From NCBI RefSeq assembly GCF_032229225.1, contig NZ_CP135076.1, forward strand, positions 2,089,001 through 2,153,000: DNA of 64,000 bases, given 5' to 3'. Shown here piece by piece: positions 1 to 9,856 of this stretch. The notes below the pieces were generated by a model. It did not search any database. It saw only the letters and a list, made by a program, of their open reading frames with translations, and had not been told where the DNA came from. Origin of the DNA: Stakelama saccharophila (GTDB lineage Bacteria; Pseudomonadota; Alphaproteobacteria; Sphingomonadales; Sphingomonadaceae). Position 1 is the first letter of the stretch, and every line of letters begins with the position of its first letter. The translations under genes were made by a program, and so were the position numbers.

Positions 1-1
1 G

Positions 2-772
2 CGCGCGCGCATCCGCAGAATCGGTACGGACGACCTTCGGGCGAGCCTGCGCGACGGATGGGCGGATTTCAGGGACAAGCGCGGCGACATCATCCTGCTC
101 GGGCTGCTCTATCCGCTCGTCGGCTTCCTCGCGGTGCTCGCGAGTCTCGGCAGCTTCCACCTCGAACTGCTGTTTCCGGTCTTCGCCGGGCTGACCCTGC
201 TCGGCCCGCTGGTCGCCACCGGATTCTACGAGATCGCGCGGCGACGCGAAGCGGGCGATCCGGCCGGATGGAGCCACTTCTTCGATGTGACGAAAAGCCC
301 CTCCTTCCCCGCCATGATGGGCATCGGCGGCGGGCTGTTCCTGCTGTTCGGGCTGTGGTTGCTTGCGGCCGCGGGCATCTGGGTCGCCTTTCTGGGGCCG
401 GACGTGCCCGACACGCCGGGCGGGCTGATGGCCCAGGTGTTCGGCACCCCGGCGGGCTGGCAGATGATGGTCGTCGGCAATCTGGTCGGGCTGGGCTTCG
501 CGGTCGTGGTGCTGGCGGTCAGCACCGTGGCACTACCCATGCTGGTCGACCGCGAAGCGACGGCGGCGGAGGCGGTTTTGACCTCTGTCGCGGCGTTCCG
601 CGCGAATAGCGGCGTCATGCTGCGCTGGGGCCTGACAGTGGCGGTGGTGCTGATCCTGGGCGCGATTCCCGTCTTGATCGGGCTGGCCGTGGCGTTGCCC
701 GTGCTGGGCTATGCAACCTGGCACCTTTATACCCGCGTGGTGGAGCGCGACGGCGCGGCGCCGGTCGCCTGA
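2..772 (+). CDS. DUF2189 integral membrane protein (5' end cut by window)
   Basis: The reading frame is open from the first bases of the window, so the true start lies upstream. Visible residues begin with a charged stretch containing RRIGTDDLRASLRDGW, followed by hydrophobic segments near residues 29-45, 55-75, 100-125, 150-175 and 200-225. This is the layout of the DUF2189 (COG5473) family of inner-membrane proteins, whose function is unknown. An internal ATG at 134 would give a shorter 212-residue product, but it would remove the conserved RRIGxxDL entry segment and the first membrane helix, so I treat it as internal. The gene ends 16 bases before the convergent peptidase gene. Family assignment is fairly confident; role is not known. 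Confidence 0.8.
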   Translation, partial: RARIRRIGTDDLRASLRDGWADFRDKRGDIILLGLLYPLVGFLAVLASLGSFHLELLFPVFAGLTLLGPLVATGFYEIARRREAGDPAGWSHFFDVTKSPSFPAMMGIGGGLFLLFGLWLLAAAGIWVAFLGPDVPDTPGGLMAQVFGTPAGWQMMVVGNLVGLGFAVVVLAVSTVALPMLVDREATAAEAVLTSVAAFRANSGVMLRWGLTVAVVLILGAIPVLIGLAVALPVLGYATWHLYTRVVERDGAAPVA

Positions 773-788
773 CCGGCGCCGCCACCGC

Positions 789-3017
789 TCAATCCGCCTT
801 TTTCACCTCCCGATCGAAGAAGTCGAAGATGGTCGTCCAGACATGGGCGCTGCCCACGGCCGAATGGGTCTTGCCCGGATAGAACATCATTTCGAACGGC
901 ACGTTTTCGGCCTGCATCTTCGCCGCGAGCAGGGTCGAGTTCTCGAACACGACATTGTCGTCCGACATGCCGTGGATCAGCAACAGCGGATCCGCGATCT
1001 TGTCGGCGTCCTGCAAGGCGTCGGCCCTGGCATAAGCGCCCGGCACCTTGTTCGGATCGCCCATATAGCGTTCGGTATAATGGGTGTCGTAGAGTTCCCA
1101 CTTCGTCACCGGCGCGCCGGCGATACCCGCGGCATAGACGCCCGGATCGGCCTCCAGCATCTTCAGCGTCATATAGCCGCCATAGGACCAGCCATAGATG
1201 CCGATGCGCTTCGGATCGACATAGGGTTGCGCCTTCAGGAACTTCGCGCCGGCGAGCTGATCCTGCACCTCGACCGAGCCCATCGCATGATAGATCGCAT
1301 CCTCGAACGCCTTGCCGCGATTGGCCGAGCCGCGATTGTCCAGCTCGAAGAAGATATAGCCCCTGTCGACGATATACTGCTCCATCGGGCTGGCCCAGGC
1401 GCGGTTCACCTCCTGCGCGTGCGGGCCGCCATAATGCTGGAAGAATACCGGATATTGCTTCCCCTGCTCCAGCGGCGGGGTGATCATCTTCCAGTGCAGT
1501 TCCGTGCCGTCCTGCGTCGTGATGGTGCCGAATTTCGTTTCGCGGTGGCTCGGCAGATACGGATGGTAGGGATGATCGGGATCGTCGACATCGTTTTCGC
1601 TGATCCAGGCGATGCGCTGCCCGGATGCGTCGGCGAGATAGACCTGCTGCGGCTGGCGCGGATTGGACCGGCTGATGATCGCGCGGGTGGCTTCGTCGTC
1701 CATCTGCGCGGAGTTCCACCAGCCCGCCTGGGTCAGCCGGGTGGGATCGGACGGCGTCAGCGCCGAAAGATCGACGACGTAGAGATGCCGTTCCAGCACG
1801 CCGTCGCGATTGCCGACGAAGTACAGCTTGCCCGCCGCCTCGTCGACGCCGGCGATGCCGGATACTTCCCAGTCGCCGCTGGTCAGTTGCTGCCAGTCGC
1901 CGTTGCGGAAGCGGTAGAGATGGCCGTGGCCGTCGCGTTCCGACCACCAGATCAGGCTACCGTCGGACAAGACGTGATAGGCGTGGCTGAGATTGATCCA
2001 GCTATCCTCCTTCGCCTTTTCGCTGAACAGCACCTCCGACGCGCCGGAAATCGGATTGACCGCGAGCATATCGAGCTGCGTCTGGGCGCGGTTTTCGCGC
2101 TGCACCAGCAGGGTGTTGCCGTCCGGCGTCCAGTCCACGCGGGCCAGATAGATGTCGGGATCGTCGCCCAGATTCACCTTTACCCGGCCGGAGCCGTCGG
2201 GCTTCATCACATAGAGCGAAACCGCGACATTCGGCGTGCCGGCGGCGGGATAGCGTTGTTCGAACACCCTGGTGCCGCTGGCGCCGATCGCAGCGCGGGT
2301 GACGACGCCGACCGGCGCTTCGTCGAAACGCTCGACAGCGATGCGTTCATCGTCGGGCGACCACCAATAGCCGGTATGCCGGTCCATTTCCTCCTGCGCG
2401 ACGAATTCGGCCTCGCCCCAGTGGACCGTGCCTTCGCCCGTATCGGTGATGGCGCTGGCCGAACGCGCGCCGATCGGCTGCACGAACAGATCCTGGTCGC
2501 GCACGAAGCTGACATATTGCCCCTTCGGGCTGATCGCGGGGTTCAGTTCCCCGGCCTCGGTCGCGGTCAGCCGCTGCACGTCGCCGCCGATCGAGGCGAG
2601 ATAGAGATCGCCGTCCAGCGGAACGAGGATCGACCGGGCGTCGGGCGACCAGTCATAGGCGACGATGCCTTTGAGGCTGCCGATCCGCTCACGCTCGCGC
2701 TGCATCTTCGCCGCTTCGGACAGCTCGGCGCCGGTACCGATCTTCTTCGAATCGACCAGCATCCGCCATTCGCCGCTCGACGTGTCCATCGCCCAGAGGT
2801 CGTAGCGATCGCGATCCTCCGCCCGGTTGCGCAGCACCGTGACATATTTGCCGTCGGGCGACAGCTTCAGGCCCCTGGGTTCCGCGCCGGAAAGGTCGGG
2901 ACTGGCGAACAGGCGCTCGAGCGAAAGCTGCGGCGGGCTCTGGTCCGGCGCGGGGTCGGCGGCCATGGCCGTACTGCTCGTCAAACCCACCGCCATCGCC
3001 AGCAACCATTTGCGCAT
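789..3017 (-). CDS. Secreted S9 family peptidase (dipeptidyl peptidase IV type)
   Basis: A 742-residue protein with an N-terminal signal peptide (MRKWLLAMAVGLTSSTAMA), so it should act in the periplasm. The middle part is a DPP IV type beta-propeller and the C-terminal third is an alpha/beta-hydrolase prolyl-oligopeptidase domain. The catalytic triad is visible: Ser in GWSYGG near residue 611, Asp in GMSDDN near 687 and His in GKTHSA near 718. The family removes X-Pro or related dipeptides from peptide N-termini. I chose the ATG at 3017 because GGAG lies 7 bases upstream and the signal peptide begins there; the open frame extends 25 codons further upstream without a plausible start. It stands alone, divergent from mreB. 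Confidence 0.93.
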   Translation of the reverse strand: MRKWLLAMAVGLTSSTAMAADPAPDQSPPQLSLERLFASPDLSGAEPRGLKLSPDGKYVTVLRNRAEDRDRYDLWAMDTSSGEWRMLVDSKKIGTGAELSEAAKMQRERERIGSLKGIVAYDWSPDARSILVPLDGDLYLASIGGDVQRLTATEAGELNPAISPKGQYVSFVRDQDLFVQPIGARSASAITDTGEGTVHWGEAEFVAQEEMDRHTGYWWSPDDERIAVERFDEAPVGVVTRAAIGASGTRVFEQRYPAAGTPNVAVSLYVMKPDGSGRVKVNLGDDPDIYLARVDWTPDGNTLLVQRENRAQTQLDMLAVNPISGASEVLFSEKAKEDSWINLSHAYHVLSDGSLIWWSERDGHGHLYRFRNGDWQQLTSGDWEVSGIAGVDEAAGKLYFVGNRDGVLERHLYVVDLSALTPSDPTRLTQAGWWNSAQMDDEATRAIISRSNPRQPQQVYLADASGQRIAWISENDVDDPDHPYHPYLPSHRETKFGTITTQDGTELHWKMITPPLEQGKQYPVFFQHYGGPHAQEVNRAWASPMEQYIVDRGYIFFELDNRGSANRGKAFEDAIYHAMGSVEVQDQLAGAKFLKAQPYVDPKRIGIYGWSYGGYMTLKMLEADPGVYAAGIAGAPVTKWELYDTHYTERYMGDPNKVPGAYARADALQDADKIADPLLLIHGMSDDNVVFENSTLLAAKMQAENVPFEMMFYPGKTHSAVGSAHVWTTIFDFFDREVKKAD

Positions 3018-3271
3018 ACCATCACTCCGATTCCGAAATCGTGGCGCGGCGGACGCCGGCCTTGCACGCGTTATCGCGATAGGGCTAGGCAAGGTAAAGG
3101 GTTGCCGGGACGCGGCCGCCCGCGGAACCGATGCCGATCATCGTTCCCCAGTGCCATTTGGGCGCTTTTCCGCTTGACCCGTCGCGACTGCCATCCCAGC
3201 GGCGGGAGTTCATGTTTCACCCTCGCCCGCCGGCCGGATCGCCGCGCCGACTCCGCCGGGCTCCAGCGTAA

Positions 3272-4330
<1,059 letters not shown>

Positions 4331-4439
4331 TGTCGGGTTGCGATCGGTTGGAGGCCCGTTGATCGCCTGGCAGGAATCCACAGTTCGCGCGATTGCGCTT
4401 CCTAGGCATTTCCCGGTCGGGTTGGATCACCCTTCTTGT

Positions 4440-4512
4440 GCTCCTGCGAACGCAGGAGCGCAGAGCTTCGGGCACTGCGCTTGCGGCTCCGGGTTCCTGC
4501 TTCCGCAGGAAC
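4440..4512. repeat. Dispersed double-hairpin repeat, family A, copy 1
   Basis: Two perfect hairpins flank a conserved centre. Hairpin one is GCTCCTGCG-aa-CGCAGGAGC (4440-4459); hairpin two is GTTCCTGC-ttcc-GCAGGAAC (4493-4512). Between them, GAGCTTCGGGCactGCGCTTGCGGCTC is the reverse complement, with a few changes, of the core seen at 34411-34489 and 39545-39615. It sits between the convergent mreB and rplS genes. Confidence 0.8.
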
Positions 4513-4558
4513 ACGGGCTATACTTGTGCAAAGGCCCTGCAAAAGCGGGCGAAACAAG

Positions 4559-4590
4559 AAGGCCGCGGAAACCGGAGCTTCCGCGGCCTT
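4559..4590 (-). terminator. Intrinsic terminator of the trmD-rplS transcript
   Basis: A perfect 12-bp stem, AAGGCCGCGGAA and TTCCGCGGCCTT with an 8-base loop. On the minus strand it is followed by CTTGTTT. It lies 23 bases past the rplS stop codon. Confidence 0.85.
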
Positions 4591-4612
4591 GTTCATGCTC
4601 GGCAGCAAGCGC

Positions 4613-5014
4613 TTACTGCGCGTTTTCCGCCTGCTTGTCCTTGCTCGCCGGGCGCGGATCGCGGCGCTCGGCAATGCGGGCGGCCTTGCCGGTGCGGCCG
4701 CGCAGATAATAGAGTTTCGCGCGGCGCACGACGCCCTTGCGGACGACCGTGATCGAATCGATGTTCGGCGAATAAAGCGGGAAGACGCGCTCGACCCCCT
4801 CGCCGAAGGAGATCTTGCGGACGGTGAAGGACGATCCCATGCCGCGGTTCGACCGCGCGATGCACACGCCTTCGAAATTCTGGACGCGCGTGCGCTCGCC
4901 CTCGACCACCTTCACGCCGACGCGCACCGTGTCGCCGGCGCGGAATTCCGGAATCTTCTTCTGCTCGTTCAGCTTGGCGATCTGTTCCGCCTCGAGCGTC
5001 TGGATCAGGTTCAT
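4613..5014 (-). CDS. rplS: 50S ribosomal protein L19
   Basis: A 133-residue protein beginning [15 protein letters not shown] and carrying the L19 signature [19 protein letters not shown] near the C-terminus, followed by a short charged tail ([18 protein letters not shown]). L19 sits at the 30S-50S interface of the ribosome. The ATG at 5014 was chosen because the L19 family starts at this point; in-frame codons further upstream overlap trmD and do not resemble L19. The gap to the trmD stop codon is four bases, so the two are surely co-transcribed, and a strong terminator follows. Confidence 0.98.
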   Translation of the reverse strand: MNLIQTLEAEQIAKLNEQKKIPEFRAGDTVRVGVKVVEGERTRVQNFEGVCIARSNRGMGSSFTVRKISFGEGVERVFPLYSPNIDSITVVRKGVVRRAKLYYLRGRTGKAARIAERRDPRPASKDKQAENAQ

Positions 5015-5018
5015 CTGC

Positions 5019-5747
5019 CTATTCCTTACTGTCCCGCCGCGCGCCAGAGGGCGACTGGACCGGATCGCCACCATAGCGCTCCCACAAGTCCGGCCGCCGT
5101 AACCGTGTGTCCGCCGCCGCCCTGGCATGACGCCAAGCGGCGATCCTCGCATGATCCCCCGATCGCAGCACTTCAGGGATCGTGCGCCCTTCCCATTCGA
5201 CAGGTCGGGTATATTGCGGATATTCGAGCAGCCCCGCCTCGAAGCTCTCGTCATCTCCGCTTGAAGCCGCGCCCATTACGCCGGGAAGGAGCCGAATGCA
5301 AGCGTCGAGTAGCACGAGTGCCGCGGTTTCACCACCCGACAGCACATAGTCGCCGATCGAGACGGGTTCGATGTCGCGCGCCTCGAAAATCCGTTCGTCG
5401 AACCCTTCGAACCGGCCGCACAGGATGGCGACGCCCGGCCCCGCCGCGAGGTCGCGCACACGCGTCTGGGTGAGCGGGCTGCCCCGCGGCGTCATGGCGA
5501 TCCGGGGCAGGCCCGCCGGCGCGCTGTCGACCGCCCGCGCGAGCACGTCGGCGCGCATCACCATGCCCGCACCGCCGCCCGCCGGCGTATCGTCCACGGT
5601 GCGGTGCCGGTCGGTGGCGAAGTCGCGGATCTGCACCGCATCGAGCGACCAGCGCCCCTGTTCCAGCGCGCGACCGGCGAGCGACAGCCCCAACGGCCCT
5701 GGAAACATTTCGGGATACAGCGTCAATATCGTCGCGGCGAAGGACAT
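5019..5747 (-). CDS. trmD: tRNA (guanine(37)-N1)-methyltransferase
   Basis: A 242-residue SPOUT methyltransferase that places the N1-methyl group on G37 of tRNAs to prevent frameshifting. Diagnostic motifs are present: [10 protein letters not shown] near residue 56, [11 protein letters not shown] near 110 and [11 protein letters not shown] near 130, the last two belonging to the trefoil-knot SAM site. Two ATGs are possible; the one at 5747 ([15 protein letters not shown]) has GGGAG 6 bases upstream and matches the family start, so I prefer it to the ATG at 5759. It is normally directly downstream of rimM, but here an opposite-strand oxidoreductase lies between, so trmD must rely on a promoter within or beyond that gene, or its own. 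Confidence 0.97.
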   Translation of the reverse strand: MSFAATILTLYPEMFPGPLGLSLAGRALEQGRWSLDAVQIRDFATDRHRTVDDTPAGGGAGMVMRADVLARAVDSAPAGLPRIAMTPRGSPLTQTRVRDLAAGPGVAILCGRFEGFDERIFEARDIEPVSIGDYVLSGGETAALVLLDACIRLLPGVMGAASSGDDESFEAGLLEYPQYTRPVEWEGRTIPEVLRSGDHARIAAWRHARAAADTRLRRPDLWERYGGDPVQSPSGARRDSKE

Positions 5748-5776
5748 GCGCGCTCCCATGTGCGTTCATCCCGGCA

Positions 5777-6712
5777 ATGGCAAGGCCGCAGGACATGCCC
5801 GAAGCAGACGATTGCATCATCATCGGCGCCGGTCCGGCGGGGCTGACGGCCGCGATCTATCTGGCGCGCTATCACCTTTCGATCCGCCTGTTCGATTGCG
5901 GAACGAGCCGTGCGGCACTGATCCCCAGGACACGCAATCACGCCGGGTTTCCCGACGGCATCGCGGGGCGCGAGCTGTTGCGCCGGATGCGGGACCAGGC
6001 CGGGCATTTCGGGGCGGTCCGCGTCGCGGCGGAGGTTACGCAGATCGTTCCCGAAGACGACGGGAACTTCCTGGTGGCGGTCGGCGCCGAGGGCTATCAG
6101 GCGCGCAGCGTCCTCCTGGCAACCGGCGTCGTCAACCACCGGCCGGAAATGGACATGGCCGTCCATGACGAAGCGCTGGCGCGCGGGATGCTGCGCTATT
6201 GCCCGGTTTGCGACGGCTATGAGGTCACCGACCTGCGCGTGGCGGTGATCGGCACCGGCGAACACGGCATGCGTGAGGCGCTGTTCGTGCGCGGCTTCAC
6301 CCGCGACGTGACGCTGGTGGCGCCGGGCGCGGAGCATGACCTGGATGCGCCCTGCCGACAGGCGCTCGACGATGCCGGCATCGGGCGCGTCGACGGCCCG
6401 TGCGGCGGGTGGCGGATCGAAGGGGAGCGGCTGGGATTCGATACGGCGGACGGGCGCATGGCGTTCGACAGCGTCTATCCCGCGCTGGGTTCGACCATCC
6501 GATCGCAGCTTGCGGTCCATGCCGGGGCGAAGGCATCGGACGAAGGCTGTCTGGAGGTGGACGCGCACCAGCGGACGTCCATTCCCGGCCTCTATGCCGC
6601 GGGCGACGTGGTGCTGGGGCTGGACCAGATCAGCCACGCAATGGGCGAAGCGGGCGTGGCGTCGACGACGATTCGCAACGACCTCGACAAGCGGCAGCCG
6701 ATCCGGCGATAG
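5777..6712 (+). CDS. Thioredoxin-reductase-like FAD/NAD(P)-dependent oxidoreductase
   Basis: A 311-residue flavoprotein of thioredoxin-reductase size. The FAD Rossmann motif [16 protein letters not shown] starts near residue 16, a CPVC redox pair ([10 protein letters not shown]) is near 140, an NADP-type VIGTGEHG follows near 157, and the C-terminal FAD motif is [10 protein letters not shown] near 274. True TrxR has CATC in this position, so substrate may be thioredoxin, another disulfide, or a ferredoxin-type partner. The start could be the ATG at 5777 or 5795; AAGG lies 9 bases before the latter. It is inserted, in opposite orientation, between rimM and trmD, which are neighbours in most proteobacteria. 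Fold assignment is sure; substrate is not. Confidence 0.88.
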   Translation: MARPQDMPEADDCIIIGAGPAGLTAAIYLARYHLSIRLFDCGTSRAALIPRTRNHAGFPDGIAGRELLRRMRDQAGHFGAVRVAAEVTQIVPEDDGNFLVAVGAEGYQARSVLLATGVVNHRPEMDMAVHDEALARGMLRYCPVCDGYEVTDLRVAVIGTGEHGMREALFVRGFTRDVTLVAPGAEHDLDAPCRQALDDAGIGRVDGPCGGWRIEGERLGFDTADGRMAFDSVYPALGSTIRSQLAVHAGAKASDEGCLEVDAHQRTSIPGLYAAGDVVLGLDQISHAMGEAGVASTTIRNDLDKRQPIRR

Positions 6713-6959
6713 GCTCGCGCAAGCGTGAGCGCAACAGACGCGTGGACTGTGGACTACCGAACCTGCCGTTCAAGCGGACTGCTGCGCTGAGGCAGAACGC
6801 CAATCGAACACTCCCGCGCCGTCGTTTCAGACTCGATCCGGGGTCCACGACGCAACATCGACCGGAGCCCCTTCGCGCGCATGTCGACTCATGGTCGGAA
6901 CGGGAAATCCTCGTCCGCTCGCCGCTTCGCGGCGCCCCTCCACCGCCTTCGGCGGTCCC

Positions 6960-6983
6960 CCTCCCCAAGCGAGCTTGGGGAGG
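6960..6983. repeat. Palindrome CCTCCCCAAGC/GCTTGGGGAGG
   Basis: An 11-bp perfect inverted repeat with a 2-base loop, located 10 bases past the rimM stop codon in the gap between the convergent oxidoreductase and rimM. It has no clear T-run, so termination is possible but unproven. It belongs to the same G/C-rich palindrome class as 7535-7556 and 37097-37118. The rest of the 281-base gap (6713-6993) shows nothing recognisable. Confidence 0.75.
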
Positions 6984-6993
6984 AATTGGTTGG

Positions 6994-7515
6994 CTATGCC
7001 TCGGCGAAGGCGGCGGTAACCACCAGGCATTCTTCGCTCCATTCGGGGACCGCCTCGGGGCGCATGGGGACCATGAAGCGTTTGCCCGTGGGGCGCTCGA
7101 TCTCGACGACATCGCCGGCGCCGAAATCGTCGACCGCGACGACGCGGCCGATCGGCTCGCCCTCGTCCGAGATCGCGGGCAGGCCGATCAGGTCGACATG
7201 ATAATATTCGTCCGGCTCCAGCGGCGGCAAAGCGGAGCGCGGGACGGTGAGTTCGGTGCCGCGCAGCGCCTCGGCGGCGGTGCGGTCGGCGATCTCGGCA
7301 AAGCGGGCGATGGCGGCGTTGGTGCCGTCGCGCAGGGATCTCAGCGTCAGCGCGCCGCCGTTGAAATGGCGATGTGCGGCCAGATCCTCGGCGAAGACCT
7401 TGAGCCGCACCTCGCCCTTGACGCCGTGGGCGCCGATCACGACCGCGAGGGTGATCGGCCGGTTGGCCCGTGGCCCGGAGGAAGACGCCTGGGGAGGGAT
7501 GTCATCAGCCGGCAA
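6994..7515 (-). CDS. rimM: Ribosome maturation factor RimM
   Basis: A 173-residue protein with the RimM N-terminal beta-barrel (VVIGAHGVKGEVRLKVF near residues 26-42) and the PRC-barrel half containing LPPLEPDEYYHVDLIG and GRVVAVDDFGAGDVVEI. RimM binds S19 and helps assemble the 30S head. The frame has no ATG near the family start; I take the TTG at 7515, because GGGAGGG lies 8 bases before it. An out-of-frame ATG just upstream gives only a five-codon frame. It is co-oriented with rpsP 48 bases upstream, and a palindrome lies in that gap. Downstream the usual trmD neighbour is separated by an inverted oxidoreductase gene. Confidence 0.96.
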   Translation of the reverse strand: MPADDIPPQASSSGPRANRPITLAVVIGAHGVKGEVRLKVFAEDLAAHRHFNGGALTLRSLRDGTNAAIARFAEIADRTAAEALRGTELTVPRSALPPLEPDEYYHVDLIGLPAISDEGEPIGRVVAVDDFGAGDVVEIERPTGKRFMVPMRPEAVPEWSEECLVVTAAFAEA

Positions 7516-7534
7516 CGGTCATGCCCTCCCCTGC

Positions 7535-7556
7535 CCCCTCCCGCCAGCGGGAGGGG
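7535..7556. repeat. Palindrome CCCCTCCCGC/GCGGGAGGGG between rpsP and rimM
   Basis: A 10-bp perfect inverted repeat with a 2-base loop fills much of the 48-base space between rpsP and rimM, close to the rimM ribosome binding site. It could form a hairpin in the shared mRNA and influence rimM translation or stability. Same palindrome class as 6960-6983 and 37097-37118. Confidence 0.75.
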
Positions 7557-7563
7557 AACTGGA

Positions 7564-8049
7564 TCAACCCTCGGCCTTTTCCTCGCCGGCGTCAGCGGCG
7601 GGGGTTTCCTCGGCAGTCGCCTCGGCGACCTGCTCGGCCTCCTCGGTCGGCGTCTCGGTGGCCGCCTCGACGGCGGCCGCGGCGGTTGCCTCGGCCTCGG
7701 CGTCCTGCTGCGCCTTCAGCTTCTCGGCGCGTTCTTCCTCGCGCTCCTTCGCCTTTTCGCCCGGCTCGCCCTTTTTCGGGTTGCTGCGCGCGGCACGCTC
7801 ACGGATGCCGGCGGCATCGAGGAAGCGGGCGACGCGGTCGGTCGGCTGCGCGCCGTGTTCGAGCCAGTGCTTCGCACGGTCGCCGTCGAGCTTCACCCGC
7901 TCTTCGCTGTCCTTGGGGAGCAGCGGGTTATAGCTGCCGATCCGCTCGATGAAGCGGCCGTCGCGCGGGGAACGCGCATCGGCCACGACGATCCGGTAAT
8001 AGGGACGCTTCTTGGAGCCGCCCCGCGACAAACGCATGCTGAGTGCCAT
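7564..8049 (-). CDS. rpsP: 30S ribosomal protein S16 with long acidic/alanine tail
   Basis: The first 85 or so residues are a standard S16 ([20 protein letters not shown], then [15 protein letters not shown]). The protein is 161 residues, about twice the usual 80-90: from near residue 88 it continues as a low-complexity extension rich in Glu, Ala and Lys, first charged ([18 protein letters not shown]) and then Ala/Glu/Thr. Such tails on S16 are common in sphingomonads and are probably disordered on the ribosome surface. The start is the ATG giving [11 protein letters not shown]. The gene lies between ffh and rimM, as usual in alphaproteobacteria. Confidence 0.98.
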   Translation of the reverse strand: MALSMRLSRGGSKKRPYYRIVVADARSPRDGRFIERIGSYNPLLPKDSEERVKLDGDRAKHWLEHGAQPTDRVARFLDAAGIRERAARSNPKKGEPGEKAKEREEERAEKLKAQQDAEAEATAAAAVEAATETPTEEAEQVAEATAEETPAADAGEEKAEG

Positions 8050-8078
8050 TTTCTACAATCTTCCTTCTTCAATCGTCA

Positions 8079-8131
8079 TTCCGGCACGGGCCGGAATTGC
8101 TTCAAAATCCCTGTCCGTCCCGGCAGGACGG
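8079..8131. repeat. Two hairpins between ffh and rpsP (TTCCGGC/GCCGGAA family)
   Basis: TTCCGGC-acgg-GCCGGAA (8079-8096) is preceded by cgtca, the flank seen with the same palindrome at 47461. A second hairpin, CCGTCC-cggca-GGACGG (8115-8131), abuts the ffh stop codon. Together they occupy most of the ffh-rpsP gap and could act as an mRNA processing or attenuation site. Confidence 0.7.
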
Positions 8132-8133
8132 GC

Positions 8134-9639
8134 CTATTTCTTGCGGTTCTTCACCATGTCCTCGAAACCGGGCGGAAGCTGCGGCGCACCGCCCTCTCCG
8201 CCCGGCAGGCCGGGCAGACCGCCGCCCATCCTGCCCATGGCGTCGCCCAGATCGGCACCGCCAAGCGCCTTGCCGATGCCGCCCATGCCGCCGCCGGGTC
8301 CGCCCTTTCCGAGCATGGCCATCATGCCCTTGATGCCGCCCATCTTCTTCATCTTCTTCATGGCGGTGGCCATTTCCTGATGCATCTTCATCAGGCGGTT
8401 GAGTTCCTGCACCGTTGTGCCGGAACCGTTGGCGACGCGCCGCTTGCGCTTTGCGTTCATCAGCGCCGGCTTGGCGCGCTCCTCCGGCGTCATGGAGGAA
8501 ATCATCGCGTCCATGCGCAAAAGCAGTTTTTCGTCCACCGCGCCCGAGGCCATCGCCGCCTGCGCCTTCTTCAGGCCGGGGATCATGCCGGCGAGCGCAC
8601 CGAGGCCGCCCATCTTGCGCATCTGCGCGAGCTGGGCACGCAGGTCGTTCATGTCGAACTTGCCCTTGGCCAGCCGCTCGGCCATCCGCTCGGCATCTTC
8701 CTGCTCGATCGAGGCGGCGGCCTTTTCGACAAGGCTGACGACATCGCCCATGCCGAGGATGCGGCCGGCGACGCGTTTCGGGTGAAAGGGCTCGATCGCG
8801 TCGAGCTTTTCGCCCATGCCGGCGAATTTGATCGGCTTGCCGGTGACTTCGCGCATCGACAGCGCCGCGCCGCCGCGCGCATCGCCGTCCATGCGGGTGA
8901 GGATGACGCCGGTGAGCGGCACCTGTTCGGAAAAGCGCTCCGCAACATTCACCGCGTCCTGCCCGGTCAGCGAATCGACGACGAGCAGGATCTCGGCCGG
9001 GTTGGCGACGTCGGCGACGGCCTTCATCTCGTCCATCAGCGCCTGATCGACGTGCAGGCGGCCGGCGGTGTCGAGCATCAGCACGTCATGGCCCTGCAGC
9101 TTCGCCGACTGCAGCGCGCGCTTCGCGATGTCGACGGGCTGCTGCCCCTCGACGATCGGCAGCGTCGCGACCTCGGTCTGGGTGCCGAGCGTGGCGAGCT
9201 GTTCCTGCGCGGCCGGGCGGTTGACGTCGAGCGACGCCATGAGAACCTTCTTGTTCTCCTTGCCGCGCAGCATCTTCGCCAGCTTGGCCGTGGTCGTCGT
9301 CTTGCCCGACCCCTGCAACCCGACGAGCATGACGACGGCGGGCGGCGTCTTGTTGAGGTCAAGCTCGGCCGTGTCCGGCCCCAGCATCTCGACCAGTTCG
9401 TCATGGACGATCTTGACGACCTGCTGGCCCGGCGTGACCGAGCGCAGCACGTCCTGGCCGATCGCCTTTTCGGTGGCGCGTTCGACGAAGGCGCGCGCGA
9501 CCGGCAGCGCCACGTCCGCTTCGAGCAGCGCCACGCGCACTTCGCGCATGGCGGTGCGGACATCGGCCTCGGTCAGCGCACCGCGCCCCCGAAGCCGATC
9601 GAAGACACCACCAAGCCTGTCGCTCAAACTGTCGAACAT
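8134..9639 (-). CDS. ffh: Signal recognition particle protein Ffh (SRP54)
   Basis: A 501-residue SRP GTPase that binds signal peptides of nascent inner-membrane proteins with 4.5S RNA. The N domain is followed by the P-loop GLQGSGKTTTTAKL near residue 107, DTAGRLHVD near 188 and TRMDGDARGGAALS near 246, then a Met-rich M domain with the RNA-binding segment NAKRKRRVANGSGT and a Gly/Met-rich tail. The ATG at 9639 (MFDSLSDRLGGVF) has GGAG 6 bases upstream and matches the family start; upstream in-frame residues do not resemble Ffh. Its receptor gene ftsY (13306) and RNA partner ffs (37136) lie in the same window. It is the first gene of the minus-strand translation cluster. Confidence 0.98.
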   Translation of the reverse strand: MFDSLSDRLGGVFDRLRGRGALTEADVRTAMREVRVALLEADVALPVARAFVERATEKAIGQDVLRSVTPGQQVVKIVHDELVEMLGPDTAELDLNKTPPAVVMLVGLQGSGKTTTTAKLAKMLRGKENKKVLMASLDVNRPAAQEQLATLGTQTEVATLPIVEGQQPVDIAKRALQSAKLQGHDVLMLDTAGRLHVDQALMDEMKAVADVANPAEILLVVDSLTGQDAVNVAERFSEQVPLTGVILTRMDGDARGGAALSMREVTGKPIKFAGMGEKLDAIEPFHPKRVAGRILGMGDVVSLVEKAAASIEQEDAERMAERLAKGKFDMNDLRAQLAQMRKMGGLGALAGMIPGLKKAQAAMASGAVDEKLLLRMDAMISSMTPEERAKPALMNAKRKRRVANGSGTTVQELNRLMKMHQEMATAMKKMKKMGGIKGMMAMLGKGGPGGGMGGIGKALGGADLGDAMGRMGGGLPGLPGGEGGAPQLPPGFEDMVKNRKK

Positions 9640-9856
9640 GCGCGCTCCAAAATCTGCACGATCCGCGTAACGCAAAACACGCCGGCGGACGAAACCTCGT
9701 CGGCCGGCGTCGCCCCGTGGAGCGGCATATCTGCGTTTCCGCGAATTTGCGGTCGGCAGGCCATAGCGCCGGTCGCGATAAAGCGCAAGGGCGCAGGCCC
9801 TTTAACGCTATCTACACCGTGGGCGGCAGATAACCGCATATATGAGGGAAGGAGAC

